From an uncultured bacterium (GTDB taxonomy: Bacteria; Patescibacteria; JAEDAM01; Absconditabacterales; Absconditicoccaceae): DNA of 11,183 nt. The DNA lies in the NCBI GenBank assembly GCA_937950065.1, contig CALFEN010000212.1, forward strand, positions 1 to 11,183, written 5' to 3'. The notes below the pieces were generated by a model that was given only the letters and a program-made list of their open reading frames with translations, had not been told where the DNA came from and did no database searches. Below are positions 1-8,824 of this stretch, piece after piece (position 1 is the first letter of the stretch; every line of letters starts with the position of its first letter). The translations under genes were made by a program, and so were the position numbers.

Positions 1-698
1 TTAATATATTAAATGTCTTTATATGACCATTTATGTGATTTATGTATCCACTAGCCGCAGAACTAATCGCGAAAAATCAACACGATAAGATCAATTTCCT
101 TATTAATTTCTTGCAAAAATATTATTGAGCATTTAGTATATTTACTTCTTTTTTCTTTTTTGTATTTGCAGAGATATTGATAAAAATCTTTCTCGGAGAT
201 AAATTCCTAATCTCCGGAGATATACTCAGACGAAGCATCTTATTCTTATATTTCAATATCATTCTCAATCTATACCAAAACTTTTTGTCTGGTATGTGAA
301 AAGTGAAAGAAAGAGTAAATGTCATGATTTGGTGATTGATATTTAATCTAATATCTATACTAATCTTATCCAAAATATTTGATATATATGGGATAGCACT
401 TGCAAATTGACTTACAAATTTATTTATATTCGCTCTGTTTTTATATTATTTTACAAAATTAAACATCAAAATATATATAGATAAGAAATTTTTGATCAAA
501 AATATTGTCTATTGTCTTCTATTTTGAATTTTCTCACGATTTTTTTTATTGGATAAATTATCTACAGTATCTAGTAGATTAATACTTCTGCTTTATTTTT
601 GTATTATTTGAATAATATATTGTATATGAATGTGAATTATAAACTTACAAGAATTAAGATTATTTTTTTATGAAATCCAAAAGATGAGAAAAAAATAA
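1..698 (+). CDS. MOP-superfamily polysaccharide/lipid flippase, C-terminal part (5' end outside window)
   Basis: The reading frame (codons start at base 3) is open from the left edge to TAA at 696-698 when TGA is read as Gly, giving 231 visible residues and 10 in-frame TGA. It shows several hydrophobic membrane segments separated by short basic loops. A conserved-looking start (VFIGPFMGFMYPLAAEL) and a segment ending in SGMGKVKERV, then a helix followed by YGIALANGLTNLFIF, match the Wzx/MurJ-like pattern of a small-residue helix after G-K-x-K. Proteins of this fold move lipid-linked sugars across the cytoplasmic membrane for cell-wall or surface-polysaccharide synthesis. The tail is basic (QKMRKK). 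The N-terminal half lies outside the window, so Wzx-type and MurJ-type cannot be separated. Family assignment rests on pattern recall, not a search. A minus-strand frame at 122-373 overlapping it is a shadow. Confidence 0.72.
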
Positions 699-716
699 AT
701 TTGTCAATCCAAAAAT

Positions 717-744
717 TTGTTTTTAAACAAAAATTCTTTATAAT
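717..744 (+). promoter_or_regulatory. Putative promoter of the LRR/channel unit
   Basis: A perfect TATAAT (739-744) has TTGTTT (717-722) 16 bases upstream, and the next gene starts at 773. It sits in the 74-base gap after the flippase stop. In DNA this AT-rich TATAAT occurs by chance, so the call depends on the -35 match, the position and the same 16-base spacer seen at other sites in the window. Confidence 0.42.
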
Positions 745-772
745 TTGTTTATTTAAATCATAAATTTTTTTT

Positions 773-1351
773 ATGTTTAAGACAAATGACGATATCCAGA
801 TATGAGGGAAAATTTATTATATAGAATGAGATATATTGGATCTATCAGATAAATTCATTTCAGATAAAGATGCCGATGATTTATCAAATGTTATTATTCA
901 AAATTTTCGCGTAAAAAAATTAATATTACAAAATAATAACATAACCGATGAATGAGTAATCAAGATATTTGACGCCTTAACTGCAAACGATAACATATCC
1001 GAACTCAATATTAGTTATAATTATCTAAAGGAAATAAATTTTGAAAAAATAAATCATTACCTGTTAAACTCCAAGAATCTTACCAAAATAGATTTTTCAT
1101 ATAATTTCATAACCGACAAATGAATATCTAGTATTATAGAAGGCCTTGGTAAAAATACATCTCTAAAAGAGATAAACCTTTTTTGAAATAAAATCTGAAT
1201 AAGCTGATTAAGTGAACTCAAAAAAGCACTCGTAATAAATAAATCTTTAAAACAAATTAAAATCTGAATATATGAAACAGGTATGCAATGAGCATTGCAG
1301 TTTGTAGAGGTATTGAAGTATAACCCTAATCTCGAAATAATTTATAATTAA
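773..1351 (+). CDS. Leucine-rich-repeat protein (ribonuclease-inhibitor type)
   Basis: This 192-residue protein has nine in-frame TGA (Gly) and ends in TAA. Residues about 20-190 form roughly five repeats of about 28 residues with the LxxLxLxxNxI pattern, for example KKLILQNNNITDEG (48-61), SELNISYNYL, TKIDFSYNFITDKG and KEINLFGNKIG. The repeat length and the ITDEG/ITDKG caps match the ribonuclease-inhibitor class of LRR. Such solenoids bind other proteins. There is no signal peptide or membrane segment, so it is probably cytoplasmic, and no catalytic domain is fused to it. The stop lies 10 bases before the next gene, which implies co-transcription with the channel-like protein. The ATG follows a T-run with no Shine-Dalgarno sequence and is the only plausible start. 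The fold is clear; the partner is unknown. Confidence 0.85.
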
Positions 1352-1361
1352 TATTTACTAA

Positions 1362-2168
1362 ATGGATTATGGAAAAGCCTATGATTATGTACTAAACGAA
1401 AAAAATGATAAGAATCTAGATTTTATAGAAAAATTTTTGAAATGAAAAATTTCTAATTGAAACAATGAAATCATAAAACAAGAATTTTTATTAATATTGA
1501 TTATCACTCTACTCAAAAAAAACAATATAGAAAACAATGAAATGAAAGAATATTTTTTACAGTTACAATCTTTAACAGTAAAAATAGAAAAATATCTCAC
1601 TTCAAACTATAGAACAAATAAAGACTTTTCATCCAAAATGTTATTAGATGTCTTTTATACTACGAATATCTATAATTTACTTGTTCTAGAGAAATTATAC
1701 AAAGAAATCTGACTTTCATCAAAATCTGATAAGGTTAAAGTGATAAGAAAAAATATGGAAAGAAATAGATATTTTTTTAAAAAAAATATTAAGAATTTAA
1801 TTTTTTCACGGATAGAAAAATTACTTACTAATTATGGTACAAGCTTTTGGTATCTTTTTAGTTTTACATTCCTATCAACTATGATCTTCTGATTTTTTTA
1901 TATGGTAAACGATCTGATAAATCCTTATCCTTACGTATGCGGGGATTCCTGTGTTAATACTTGTGAAATTTGAAACTCTGACTGTCAGACAAAAACTGTA
2001 AAAAGCTATCCTTATTATTTTTATGTATCAATGGCTACTATGAGTAATCTTTGAGCAGATATCTCATCAGCAGGGACTAATTCATTGATTTTCTTATTTA
2101 CTGTTGAACAAATACTAGGTGTAGTGTTATTTTGAATGTTGATAAATCTGCTTTGAAAAAATTTATAA
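1362..2168 (+). CDS. Two-helix (Ion_trans_2-like) ion-channel protein with a non-canonical filter
   Basis: The 268-residue protein has eight in-frame TGA and ends in TAA. Residues 1-155 are soluble, helical and Lys/Asn-rich. One membrane helix lies at about 161-182, then an outer loop with four cysteines (193, 197, 201, 208), a pore-helix-like segment about 216-227, a filter-like TMSNLGADI, and a second membrane helix about 241-263. This is the TM-pore-TM plan of bacterial potassium channels, whose filter is normally TxGYGD. Here the corresponding stretch is NLGAD, one residue short and lacking the GYG core, and its Gly is encoded by TGA. The protein ends right after the second helix (LLGKNL), so there is no C-terminal RCK or cyclic-nucleotide domain; any gating part must be the N-terminal region. 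It is probably co-transcribed with the LRR gene. The channel fold is likely; ion selectivity is unknown. Confidence 0.68.
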
Positions 2169-2207
2169 CACATAATAAATGAATTTTTTGTTATATACAG
2201 CAATTTT

Positions 2208-3962
2208 TTAATAAGTTTCTTCATCATAACATTCTTGGCAATAAACCTTAAATTCAGTGTCAGCAGGGTAGACAGAGATTATCTGCTTACCGCATTTATC
2301 ACATTTACTGAAGTAAATTTTTCTGGATGGCATCTTACGTAGTCTTTCGGTATACCTGACGTCCTGATGCTGACGTGGAAGAGCCAATCAATGTTTGCGG
2401 TAAAAATCAAGTTCTGATTTCATTATTCTAAATGGTTTGCCAGAAACTTCACATACAATAGCTTTTTTCAAGATATCATCACTGACATCGTCTATATTAT
2501 CAGGCAAATCTTTTGCACGGATAAGTTCTATCCCTTCCGGCATGTTTATAGGGTATTCTTTGTCCTGCCGCTTAAATCATTTTTTCAAAGCTTCATCTCT
2601 GTCCAGTGAGTAATATTCATTTGCTATGGTTTCATTATATCCAAACGGTGAAATTTCTGGAGCAAAGAATTGTCCTCGTTCTCAATTTTTTTGCATATGC
2701 TTGATGATCTTTGGGACAAGTTGCTCATATTCTTCTTTTGTATATTGCTTATTCAATATGCAGTATTGTTTATTTGTCAGTCCTATGCAGCCAAAAAGGT
2801 TTGAAGAATTATTTGCACAGTTTAAGCTGTAAAATACATCTCTAGAATTTTCAAATACAGACTCTGAAAAAAATATATTAGTGCATCAAAAACAGTTTAT
2901 CACTTCTAGCGAATGATTTATCCCGTTACCAGCTATATCTATATCCATACAATCAACGAGATAGGCTGAATCATAAGAATATTTACAGTCTTCTCCAGCC
3001 ACTATAGAATAAACAAAAGAGCAGTTCTTGGAATTAGAAACCAAAACTCAATAACAATTTTCGTTCCTAGTCATCTCTGCGGACAATACAGGAAATTGTT
3101 TGAGAAAATTATCATAATCTCTTATAAATCAGGTTAATCATGAATAAGTTTTTATTTTTGATTTTATTTCTTGATAAATTTTTTCATAATCTGATTTTGA
3201 AATTTCTTTATTTTGATAAGCATATTGTTTGTTTACGATATTTAAGCAAAAGATTCAGTGATCTATATCTCTAGACCATTTGACAAAGAAGCTGTCACGT
3301 ATAAATATAGATCCATCTATAAAAAAGCTGTTTGATGTATTGCCAGACCGTTCTACATAAGCACTATTTTCAATATTCGAGCAATTATTTATTTCTATGG
3401 AATCCTTAATATGGGAGCTTTTGGAAGAGTAAAAAACATTTTCACTGTTATCGATCCCAAAATTAAGATAGCAATTTTTGGAATAAGAAATATAATTATT
3501 ATAATCACTATTTTCATTATTATTTCAGGTATTTAGAGAAATTTTTGGAACAATTTTTGAAAGTTCATCAAACTGCTCAAAAAACGGACGAGTAAAGTCA
3601 AAGTCCCTGCTATAATCCATGGGATCTCGATTATCACCTCGCCATTCTTTGGATTCATAGACTTTGTAAGGACTATCAGGTGAATAAATAGAAATTATTG
3701 TTTTACCAGTCAAATCACATTTACGTTTATATAGTTTCCTCTCATTTCTTCGGGCAAGTCTTCTCTGCTGTCTGCATTCTGGACACAACGTTGGGGCAGG
3801 GATTTCGTATTTTGTGCCGTTAAAAATAGGAGAGACTTTGGAGTAAAAATTTAAATCTTTATCCGTGATAGCAAATTCCTGTCCGCAGTCCGTGCACTTT
3901 CTTCGTTCAACTATCTTTTCTCCTGTTTGGGCAGTAATAAATTCATAAACTTGTTTATCCAT
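2208..3962 (-). CDS. Zinc-ribbon, Asn/Cys-repeat protein, copy 1
   Basis: This 584-residue protein has nine in-frame TGA. An N-terminal zinc ribbon is formed by C23/C26 and C60/C63 (CTDCGQ ... LCPEC), followed by the basic stretch RQQRRLARRNERKLYKRKC. Then come RDFDFTRPFFEQF and a long Asn/Ser-rich repeat region in two blocks, each ending in an NKQY...YxKxEYE-type motif (NKQYCILNKQYTKEEYE in the second). A C-terminal ribbon (KCDKCG ... YCQECY) closes the protein. Proteins of this plan are, from memory, common uncharacterised proteins in CPR genomes; the function is unknown, and nucleic-acid or metal binding is an inference. It is the paralogue of 4831-6567, but its second N-terminal ribbon has kept only one Cys (C82) and its first repeat block has lost most cysteines. 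It is monocistronic with its own promoter-like site. There is no signal peptide, so it is probably cytoplasmic. Confidence 0.85.
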
Positions 3963-3991
3963 TCTTTTTATTTAATAAATAATTCCTTGTA

Positions 3992-4019
3992 ATTATAAAA
4001 AAATACCTTTTCAAATCAA
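3992..4019 (-). promoter_or_regulatory. Putative promoter of zinc-ribbon copy 1
   Basis: On the minus strand TATAAT (3992-3997) is preceded by TTGATT (4014-4019) with a 16-base spacer, and the start codon lies 29 bases further on. It shares a 144-base divergent intergenic region with the promoter of the gene at 4107. Confidence 0.45.
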
Positions 4020-4051
4020 TTGATTTTTTATAAAAAAATTTATTATTAAAT

Positions 4052-4079
4052 TTGCAAAAATTACTCAAATATTTATAAT
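4052..4079 (+). promoter_or_regulatory. Putative promoter of the gene at 4107
   Basis: TTGCAA (4052-4057), a 16-base spacer and TATAAT (4074-4079) lie 27 bases before the ATG at 4107. The site is divergent from the promoter-like site at 3992-4019, with the two -35 elements about 32 bases apart, so one regulator bound between them could affect both genes. Confidence 0.42.
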
Positions 4080-4106
4080 TTATACTGTTTATTTAAATAA
4101 ATAATT

Positions 4107-4763
4107 ATGATTTTAAGACCAAGACAGTCTCCAGAAAATTTTAGAATAGGAATAGAAAATATTCCTGATAGCGAAGAATTTATAGATTATTTTATTCAAA
4201 AGTTTCAGATAAAAGACGAGTTTATTACTTCATTATCACAAGACGATAAAACAAATGACTGGAAAGAATGGAAAAGACTTTGAATATTTATTTTTCATTA
4301 TCATACACTAACAGAGGAAATCATAAATGAATTTAAAAGGAATTGAATTCATTTAAATTCTGATAAAATTTGAGAATTACATATCCCTTTTCAGAATATT
4401 TCTTTAAAAGACATATGAAATTCTTTAAATAGATTAAATGAATACTTAAGGTATAATAGTAAAAAAGTAGAATTGCCTGAATATATTTTTTGAATAAGTT
4501 ATTTGGCTGAGTTTAGTAGACGTTATTGATTTCACATAGTAGATTTGCCTAAATCTGTAAAAAGAAATTCTTGAGCAGCTAGGCTTCTAGAAAAATACAC
4601 AAACGATACTTCCAATTCCAAAAAACAAAAGATTTTAAAAAGATTTTCAATAGAAGATATTAAACTATGTTATATTTCAATAGAGGAATTATTAAATAAA
4701 AGAGTTAACGATATTAATATAGTATGAACAACAGAAGATTTGTATAAAATTCTTTCTGCTTAA
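4107..4763 (+). CDS. Unrecognised soluble protein, 218 aa
   Basis: I do not recognise a family. The 218-residue frame has eight TGA codons read as Gly and ends in TAA. It is hydrophilic and mixed alpha/beta in appearance, with many Lys, Asn and Glu, no cysteine pairs, no signal peptide and no membrane helix. Recognisable features are a WKEWKRLGIFIFHYHTLTEE stretch near residue 55, a central LHIPFQNISLKDIGNSLNRL, and the aromatic/basic segment SYLAEFSRRYGFHIVDLP around residues 131-148. It stands alone on the + strand between the two zinc-ribbon paralogues, with its own promoter-like site and the GC-rich hairpin after it. The protein looks intact rather than decayed: long frame, sensible amino-acid composition, and TGA only where Gly fits. 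It could be group-specific. Confidence 0.75.
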
Positions 4764-4794
4764 TTTTAATCATAATATTTTTATTGTCAGTACA

Positions 4795-4830
4795 TCACAG
4801 CCGCCCTGCGAGAGTCCGCAATGCAGGTGA
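4795..4830. other. GC-rich bulged hairpin between convergent genes
   Basis: This 36-base patch has 23 G/C bases, far above the surrounding DNA. CCTGC (4805-4809) pairs with GCAGG (4823-4827), and an outer TCAC (4795-4798) pairs with GTGA (4827-4830) if a bulge of about seven bases is allowed. It ends one base before the stop codon of zinc-ribbon copy 2 and 31 bases after the stop of the gene at 4107. It could be a terminator, but no T-run follows on the + strand. A remnant of a small mobile or REP-like repeat is the alternative. Only one copy is present in the window. Confidence 0.4.
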
Positions 4831-6567
4831 TTAATTTTTTTCATTATAACATTTCTCACAAAGAATTTTTATATTGGAATTTGGAGAATATGTTGAGAGT
4901 ATATCTACTCAACACTTAAAACATTTTCTATTATATAATTTTCTTGGATTTCTCAAATTCATTCTGTCCATATGTCTAATATCAGGACTTTTTCTAGGAA
5001 TAGGAATATTGTGCTTGCGGTAAAATTCTAGTTCTGACTTGGTCAATCTAAATAATTTTCCTGTATCCTTACAAACGATAGCTATATTTACTATAGAGTC
5101 TTCTATATCGGAAATCCTTTGAGCAAGCTCTTCAGCTTTTATTGTAGAAATTCCTTGAGGGATATTTATAGGATATTCTTTTGGCTGCCACCTATATCAT
5201 TTACTCAAAGCAGTGTCCATATCCATTGGATAATATTCCTGTGCTATAGTTTCATTATATCCAAAAGTGCTTATCTCTATAGGAAAAAATTCTCATCGTT
5301 CTCAAGTAGTAAATTTCATATGTTCAATGATTTTTGAAACAAGTTCTTCATATTCTCTATTTGTGTATTGTTTATTAAATATACAATTTTCTTTATTTTT
5401 AAGTCATGAACATCCAAAACAGTCTTTACAATTTATAAGATCCATACTATACAAAACATTAGAAGATCATTCACTTACATATCTAGAAAACAAAACATTA
5501 TAAGATCTTAATATATTATTTCATTCCAAAATTTTTCATTCACAGTCATATACGTATGTGCAGTCAAAAGCATCTTTTACTCTACCGCATTCATAAAGAT
5601 ATTTTCAGTTATCCACCGATACCACATTATAACCCAAAGTATCTCTGGAACTATAAATATAATCTCCTTTTGAATTCTCAACATTAAAAGAAGACATGTA
5701 TTTATGATAATTACTGTCAAAAAACTCGTGTGCTTCTATCTTTGCTTTTTCCAATGACTCATAACTTTCAAAGATCCTGGCTTTTTCTTTTTCAAATTCT
5801 TCTTCACTGTATTGTTGATTCTTTATACAATATGATTTATTTGAAAGACCATAGCACATTATACAATTTTTACAACCATAACATTCATCACAAAAAATAC
5901 ATTCGCTCATATCTTCACTGTTATAGCAATAATAACATTTATATAAATTACCGTTATTGCTGCATTCATAACAGTTAGTCAATTTTTGAGACCACCAGCA
6001 GTCTATAGAATCTTTCATAGTATTACTAGCATAACAATAATAACAGTCCTCAATATTATTATTTCAAAAAGATAAATAACAATTTTTGGAGTTAGTTATT
6101 CAATGATTATATTCACAGTTTTCACTATTAACATTTAGCAGACTCAATTTTGGAACTTTTAGATTAAGTTCGTTAAACTGCTCAAAGAAAGAACGAGAGA
6201 AATCAAAGTCCCTGCCCAAACTCATAGGATCAAATTTATCACCCCACCGACAGGAAGAGCAATATACAGGGATATCCTGATATTCAGTATAGATAGATAT
6301 CATAGATTTTCCACAAGATGAACATTTTCTTCTATACATTTTTTCTTCATTTCAGGTTGCGAGTCTTCTTTGCTGTCTACAGTCAGGACACAACGTTGGA
6401 CTAGGTATTTCATATTTTGTGCCACCTATTATAGGTGAAATTTTGGAATAAAATTCCAAATCCTTGTCTGTAATAATAAATCACTGTCCGCAGTTCAGAC
6501 ATTTCTTTTGCTCAACTATATTTTCACCTGGTTGTGCAGCAGTAAATTCGTAAGGTTGATTTTCCAT
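4831..6567 (-). CDS. Zinc-ribbon, Cys-ladder repeat protein, copy 2
   Basis: This 578-residue paralogue of 2208-3962 carries 13 in-frame TGA. Ribbon 1 is C23/C26 with C60/C63, and ribbon 2 is C82/C85 with C103/C106; both are complete. After RDFDFSRSFFEQF comes a region unusually rich in Cys, Tyr and Asn, with CYYCY, CYEC, CFKC-like spacing repeated about every 10-20 residues (e.g. CIFCDECYGCKNCIMCYG). It suggests a solenoid with a cysteine ladder. Two blocks each end in an NKxxCIxNxQYxxxEYE/EFE motif. A third ribbon (KCFKCG ... LCEKCY) ends the protein. The start at 6567 gives an N-terminus (MENQPYEFTAAQPGENIVEQ) collinear with copy 1. It lies 11 bases after the Nudix gene stop with no room for a promoter, so it is probably co-transcribed. 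Metal binding is likely; the role is unknown. Confidence 0.85.
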
Positions 6568-6578
6568 TATTTAAATTT

Positions 6579-7148
6579 TTAACTAAATAATAATTTTTTA
6601 AACTCTTCTTTTTGCTCTGGATGCAGCCTAATTTTTAATAATACATTCATCAAATCATGATCACGGAAAGTTTCATTCTCTGAAATCATCAAAAATTCTT
6701 CAAAACTCATAAATTCATTTTGAATTTTTTCTCATCAGTCCAAATTTAAATCCTGAACTTTTTTACAGTCTTTGGCTATAAAATAAGACACATTAAATAC
6801 TACTGAACTATAACGGCTTGGTAAAATTTTTCGCAAAATAAGCTCAAAAGCTTCGAGCCCTGTTTCTTCCAACAACTCACGTGAAGCTGCGTCCATTGGA
6901 TCTTCTCATATTTCGCATTTTCCACCAGGTAATGACAAAAACATATCCCTGTGTGGCTGCTCCTGTTTTTGGATCAAAATTTTACCATCAACTACTGCTA
7001 TAACAGCAACAGTATCAGATTTTTTTATTTTTTCAAAAATCTTGGTAGTGCCATCATACATTTTTTGTTCCCATTGCCAGACCTCGTAGTTTTTTCATTT
7101 AAAAACCATCTTGGCATCTGGTGGAATATAGCTTTTTGGCTTGCCCAT
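6579..7148 (-). CDS. Nudix hydrolase
   Basis: The 189-residue protein has a complete Nudix box at residues 76-98 matching GX5EX7REUXEEXGU: G76, E82, R90-E91, E94-E95, G97. The box includes a TGA-encoded Gly at 81 (GGKCEIGEDP). Nudix enzymes hydrolyse nucleoside diphosphates linked to another group, using metal held by the box glutamates. The preceding strands (TVAVIAVVDGKILIQKQEQP) and the SLPGG lead-in are typical of ADP-ribose or sugar-nucleotide pyrophosphatases, but the substrate cannot be set from sequence. Four TGA codons occur, including a tandem pair at 138-139. It is the first gene of a probable two-gene unit with zinc-ribbon copy 2. A promoter-like site lies just upstream. The length is normal for the family. 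Confidence 0.93.
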
Positions 7149-7180
7149 ATTCAAGTTTTAAAATAAATTTTACAAAATAT

Positions 7181-7208
7181 ATAATAAAGAATTTAATTTC
7201 TATATCAA
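7181..7208 (-). promoter_or_regulatory. Putative promoter of the Nudix/zinc-ribbon unit
   Basis: On the minus strand TTGATA (7203-7208) and TATTAT (7181-7186) are separated by 16 bases, and the Nudix ATG starts at 7148. The 5' leader would be about 25 bases and holds no Shine-Dalgarno sequence. Confidence 0.4.
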
Positions 7209-7258
7209 CTGAAATTTATACATTTTTGCCAGCAGATCAAGGATTTTAAAAAAACATT

Positions 7259-8083
7259 CTAGTCTCAAGCTCATCATCAGCCAGAACTTCATCATCATCA
7301 ACTTCGTCATCAACCTCCACTACTGCTACTGCTGCTGCTTTTGCTGCTACTAGACCATCAGGTTCATGATCATCAATACGGACCACGTTTTCATCTAAAA
7401 AATATCATAATCCATATCACAAAAAACAATATAACAAATACCACTTTCAACCTATCGGAGAGAGTATAGGTAGAGTTTGATAAAGTATTATTTTTAGATA
7501 TTTTATAATTCCCTTCAAAAGCTTTTATGCTATAAGTATAGTAATTTAATATTCACTGATATAAATTGCCTGCATTTACTTCTGGACGGATATATTTTTC
7601 TATTACGTCACTTGCTAACGTATCTGGAATTATAGATTCTACTCCATAACCTGTAACTATTCTTATTTTTTTCTCATTAACAGCTATTACCAGCAATATT
7701 CAATTATTTTTATCTTTCTGTCCAAATTTATTTTTTTTAAATATATTCATACCTATATCAAACAGCTCATTCCCTTGCCTGTCAGGTATCAAAACAGTTA
7801 CTATCTGGTTTGTACTTTTTTTCTCAAAATCCTTGGAAATAGATATAAGTCAGCTTAACTGTGCTACTGTCAACGTATTTGTAAAATCAGTTACAGGTTC
7901 AGTAAGTACAGGTAAATCCATTACATTTATATTTCCTGTTGATCATTTTTGATCTGAAATGCCTTGAGAAAAAACAACTTTATTATTTACCCTAAAATTA
8001 ATATTCCATTTTATAGAAAAAATTATCGCAAAGATTATACAAATAATAATAATGACACTTCATTTTACTTTTGTTTTTTCCAT
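7259..8083 (-). CDS. TPM-domain (YgcG-type) membrane protein with Gly-rich tail
   Basis: This 274-residue protein starts with a signal anchor (about residues 8-25, IIIICIIFAIIFSI). Then comes a TPM domain about 60-185 with the family's VTDFTNTL start, a Gln-Ile-Val-Thr-Val-Leu strand, GQKDKNNGILLVIAV, and RIVTGYGVES...PDTLASDVI. A second membrane helix follows at about 211-227, then a tail of Ser and Gly (about 228-274). The domain is thus placed outside the membrane and anchored at both ends. TPM proteins are membrane-associated and often sit next to LemA; some are thought to aid membrane-protein assembly or repair, and a phosphatase role is reported for the plant member. In total 20 TGA codons occur, 15 of them in the last 47 codons. 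The ATG lies 7 bases after the lemA stop, so the two form an operon. Confidence 0.9.
7262..7377 (-). repeat. Low-complexity TGA/AGC tract encoding the Gly/Ser tail
   Basis: Within the TPM gene the codons run as AGC/AGT (Ser) blocks followed by TGA blocks, with tandem TGA pairs, a triplet and a quadruplet. On the + strand it reads as CAT/ATC and GCT triplet runs. Such tracts can change length by slippage in whole codons, altering tail length without breaking the frame. The alternative frame is open too and would be acidic, which is a by-product of the repeat. Confidence 0.7.
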
Positions 8084-8090
8084 TTTTTAT

Positions 8091-8714
8091 CTAGTTACCT
8101 GTTCAAGTTTGCTGATTTCAAGTATTATCTAATAAATTATCTACATTGGGAACTGCTTTGATATCCTTTGATTCTGGAGGAGTAAGAAGTTCTTTTGATT
8201 GAAAATTGAACCATCATGACATCATATTTCATGGGAAAGACTTTAATTTTATATTATATATTCATATAAGATCGTTGTAAGTTTTTATTTCTGTTCTTAT
8301 TCTATTTTCACTTCATTCCAATGTCACTATCAAACTTGAAAACTGTGTATCAGCCTTGAGTTGTGGATACGCTTCCATAGTAATTTTTATCTGTGACAAT
8401 GTACTTCAGAGTAAACTATTAAATTCAGCACTTTGAGACTTATTATCTTTTATCATTTTCTGCAATTCTTCTAGTTTAGATGAAGATTCCCTAAGTTCTA
8501 CTATTCATTTGAGAGTTTCACCCTCATATTGGGCATAATGTTTAACCGCTGATGCTACTTGTGGAACTAGATCCACTCTTCTTTCATAAACATTTTGTAC
8601 TTGAGCATATTGAGTTTTTACTTGTTCTTGAAGTCATATCGTAGAATTATAAAATCCAAAGACACTAAACAATCATATCAATATAATAACTCATAAAATT
8701 ATTAATATTACCAT
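8091..8714 (-). CDS. lemA: LemA family membrane protein
   Basis: The 207-residue protein has an N-terminal membrane helix (about residues 2-22), then YNSTIGLQEQVKTQYAQVQN and the LemA hallmark YERRVDLVPQVASAVKHYA. A long helical region follows, with SQIKITMEAYPQLKAD and the late ENRIRTEIKTYNDLIGIYN...FPGN motif. This is the N-out, helical-bundle plan of LemA proteins; their molecular role is unsettled. The usual Asn after Leu-Ile-Pro is Gln here (LVPQV). The tail is Gly/Thr/Asn-rich. Eleven TGA codons are read as Gly and the stop is TAG. It is the first gene of the LemA-TPM pair, and the 110-base gap to rlmH leaves room for its own promoter, though no site stands out. The start at 8714 places the helix at the very N-terminus as expected. 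Confidence 0.93.
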
Positions 8715-8824
8715 TTTAATATTTTTTAAAAAATAAAAATTATATTCCACTTATATAGATTTTTTTATAATATTCAATTATTTTATTATAAAAATTATTC
8801 AAAATAAATGAGGTTAGTAAAAAT

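Noticed and set aside
122..373. Minus-strand frame of 83 codons starting with TTG
   Set aside because: It overlaps the + strand flippase frame, which is far longer once TGA is read as Gly and shows clear membrane-transporter character.
670..726. Possible 18-codon + strand peptide beginning at ATG 670
   Set aside because: It overlaps the flippase end and the putative LRR promoter, and has no supporting signal.
2169..2207. Possible terminator between the convergent channel and zinc-ribbon genes
   Set aside because: T-runs are present but no convincing stem could be found in the 39-base gap.
2208..6567. Widespread pseudogenes or frameshifts, suggested by frames broken under the standard code
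   Set aside because: All breaks are TGA at Gly positions; no frameshift or TAA/TAG interruption is needed in any gene.
7259..7390. Acidic Asp/Glu/Val-rich alternative frame over the TPM tail
   Set aside because: The GAT/TGA/ATG repeat keeps more than one frame open; only the TGA=Gly frame is continuous with the TPM domain and matches the family's Gly-rich end.
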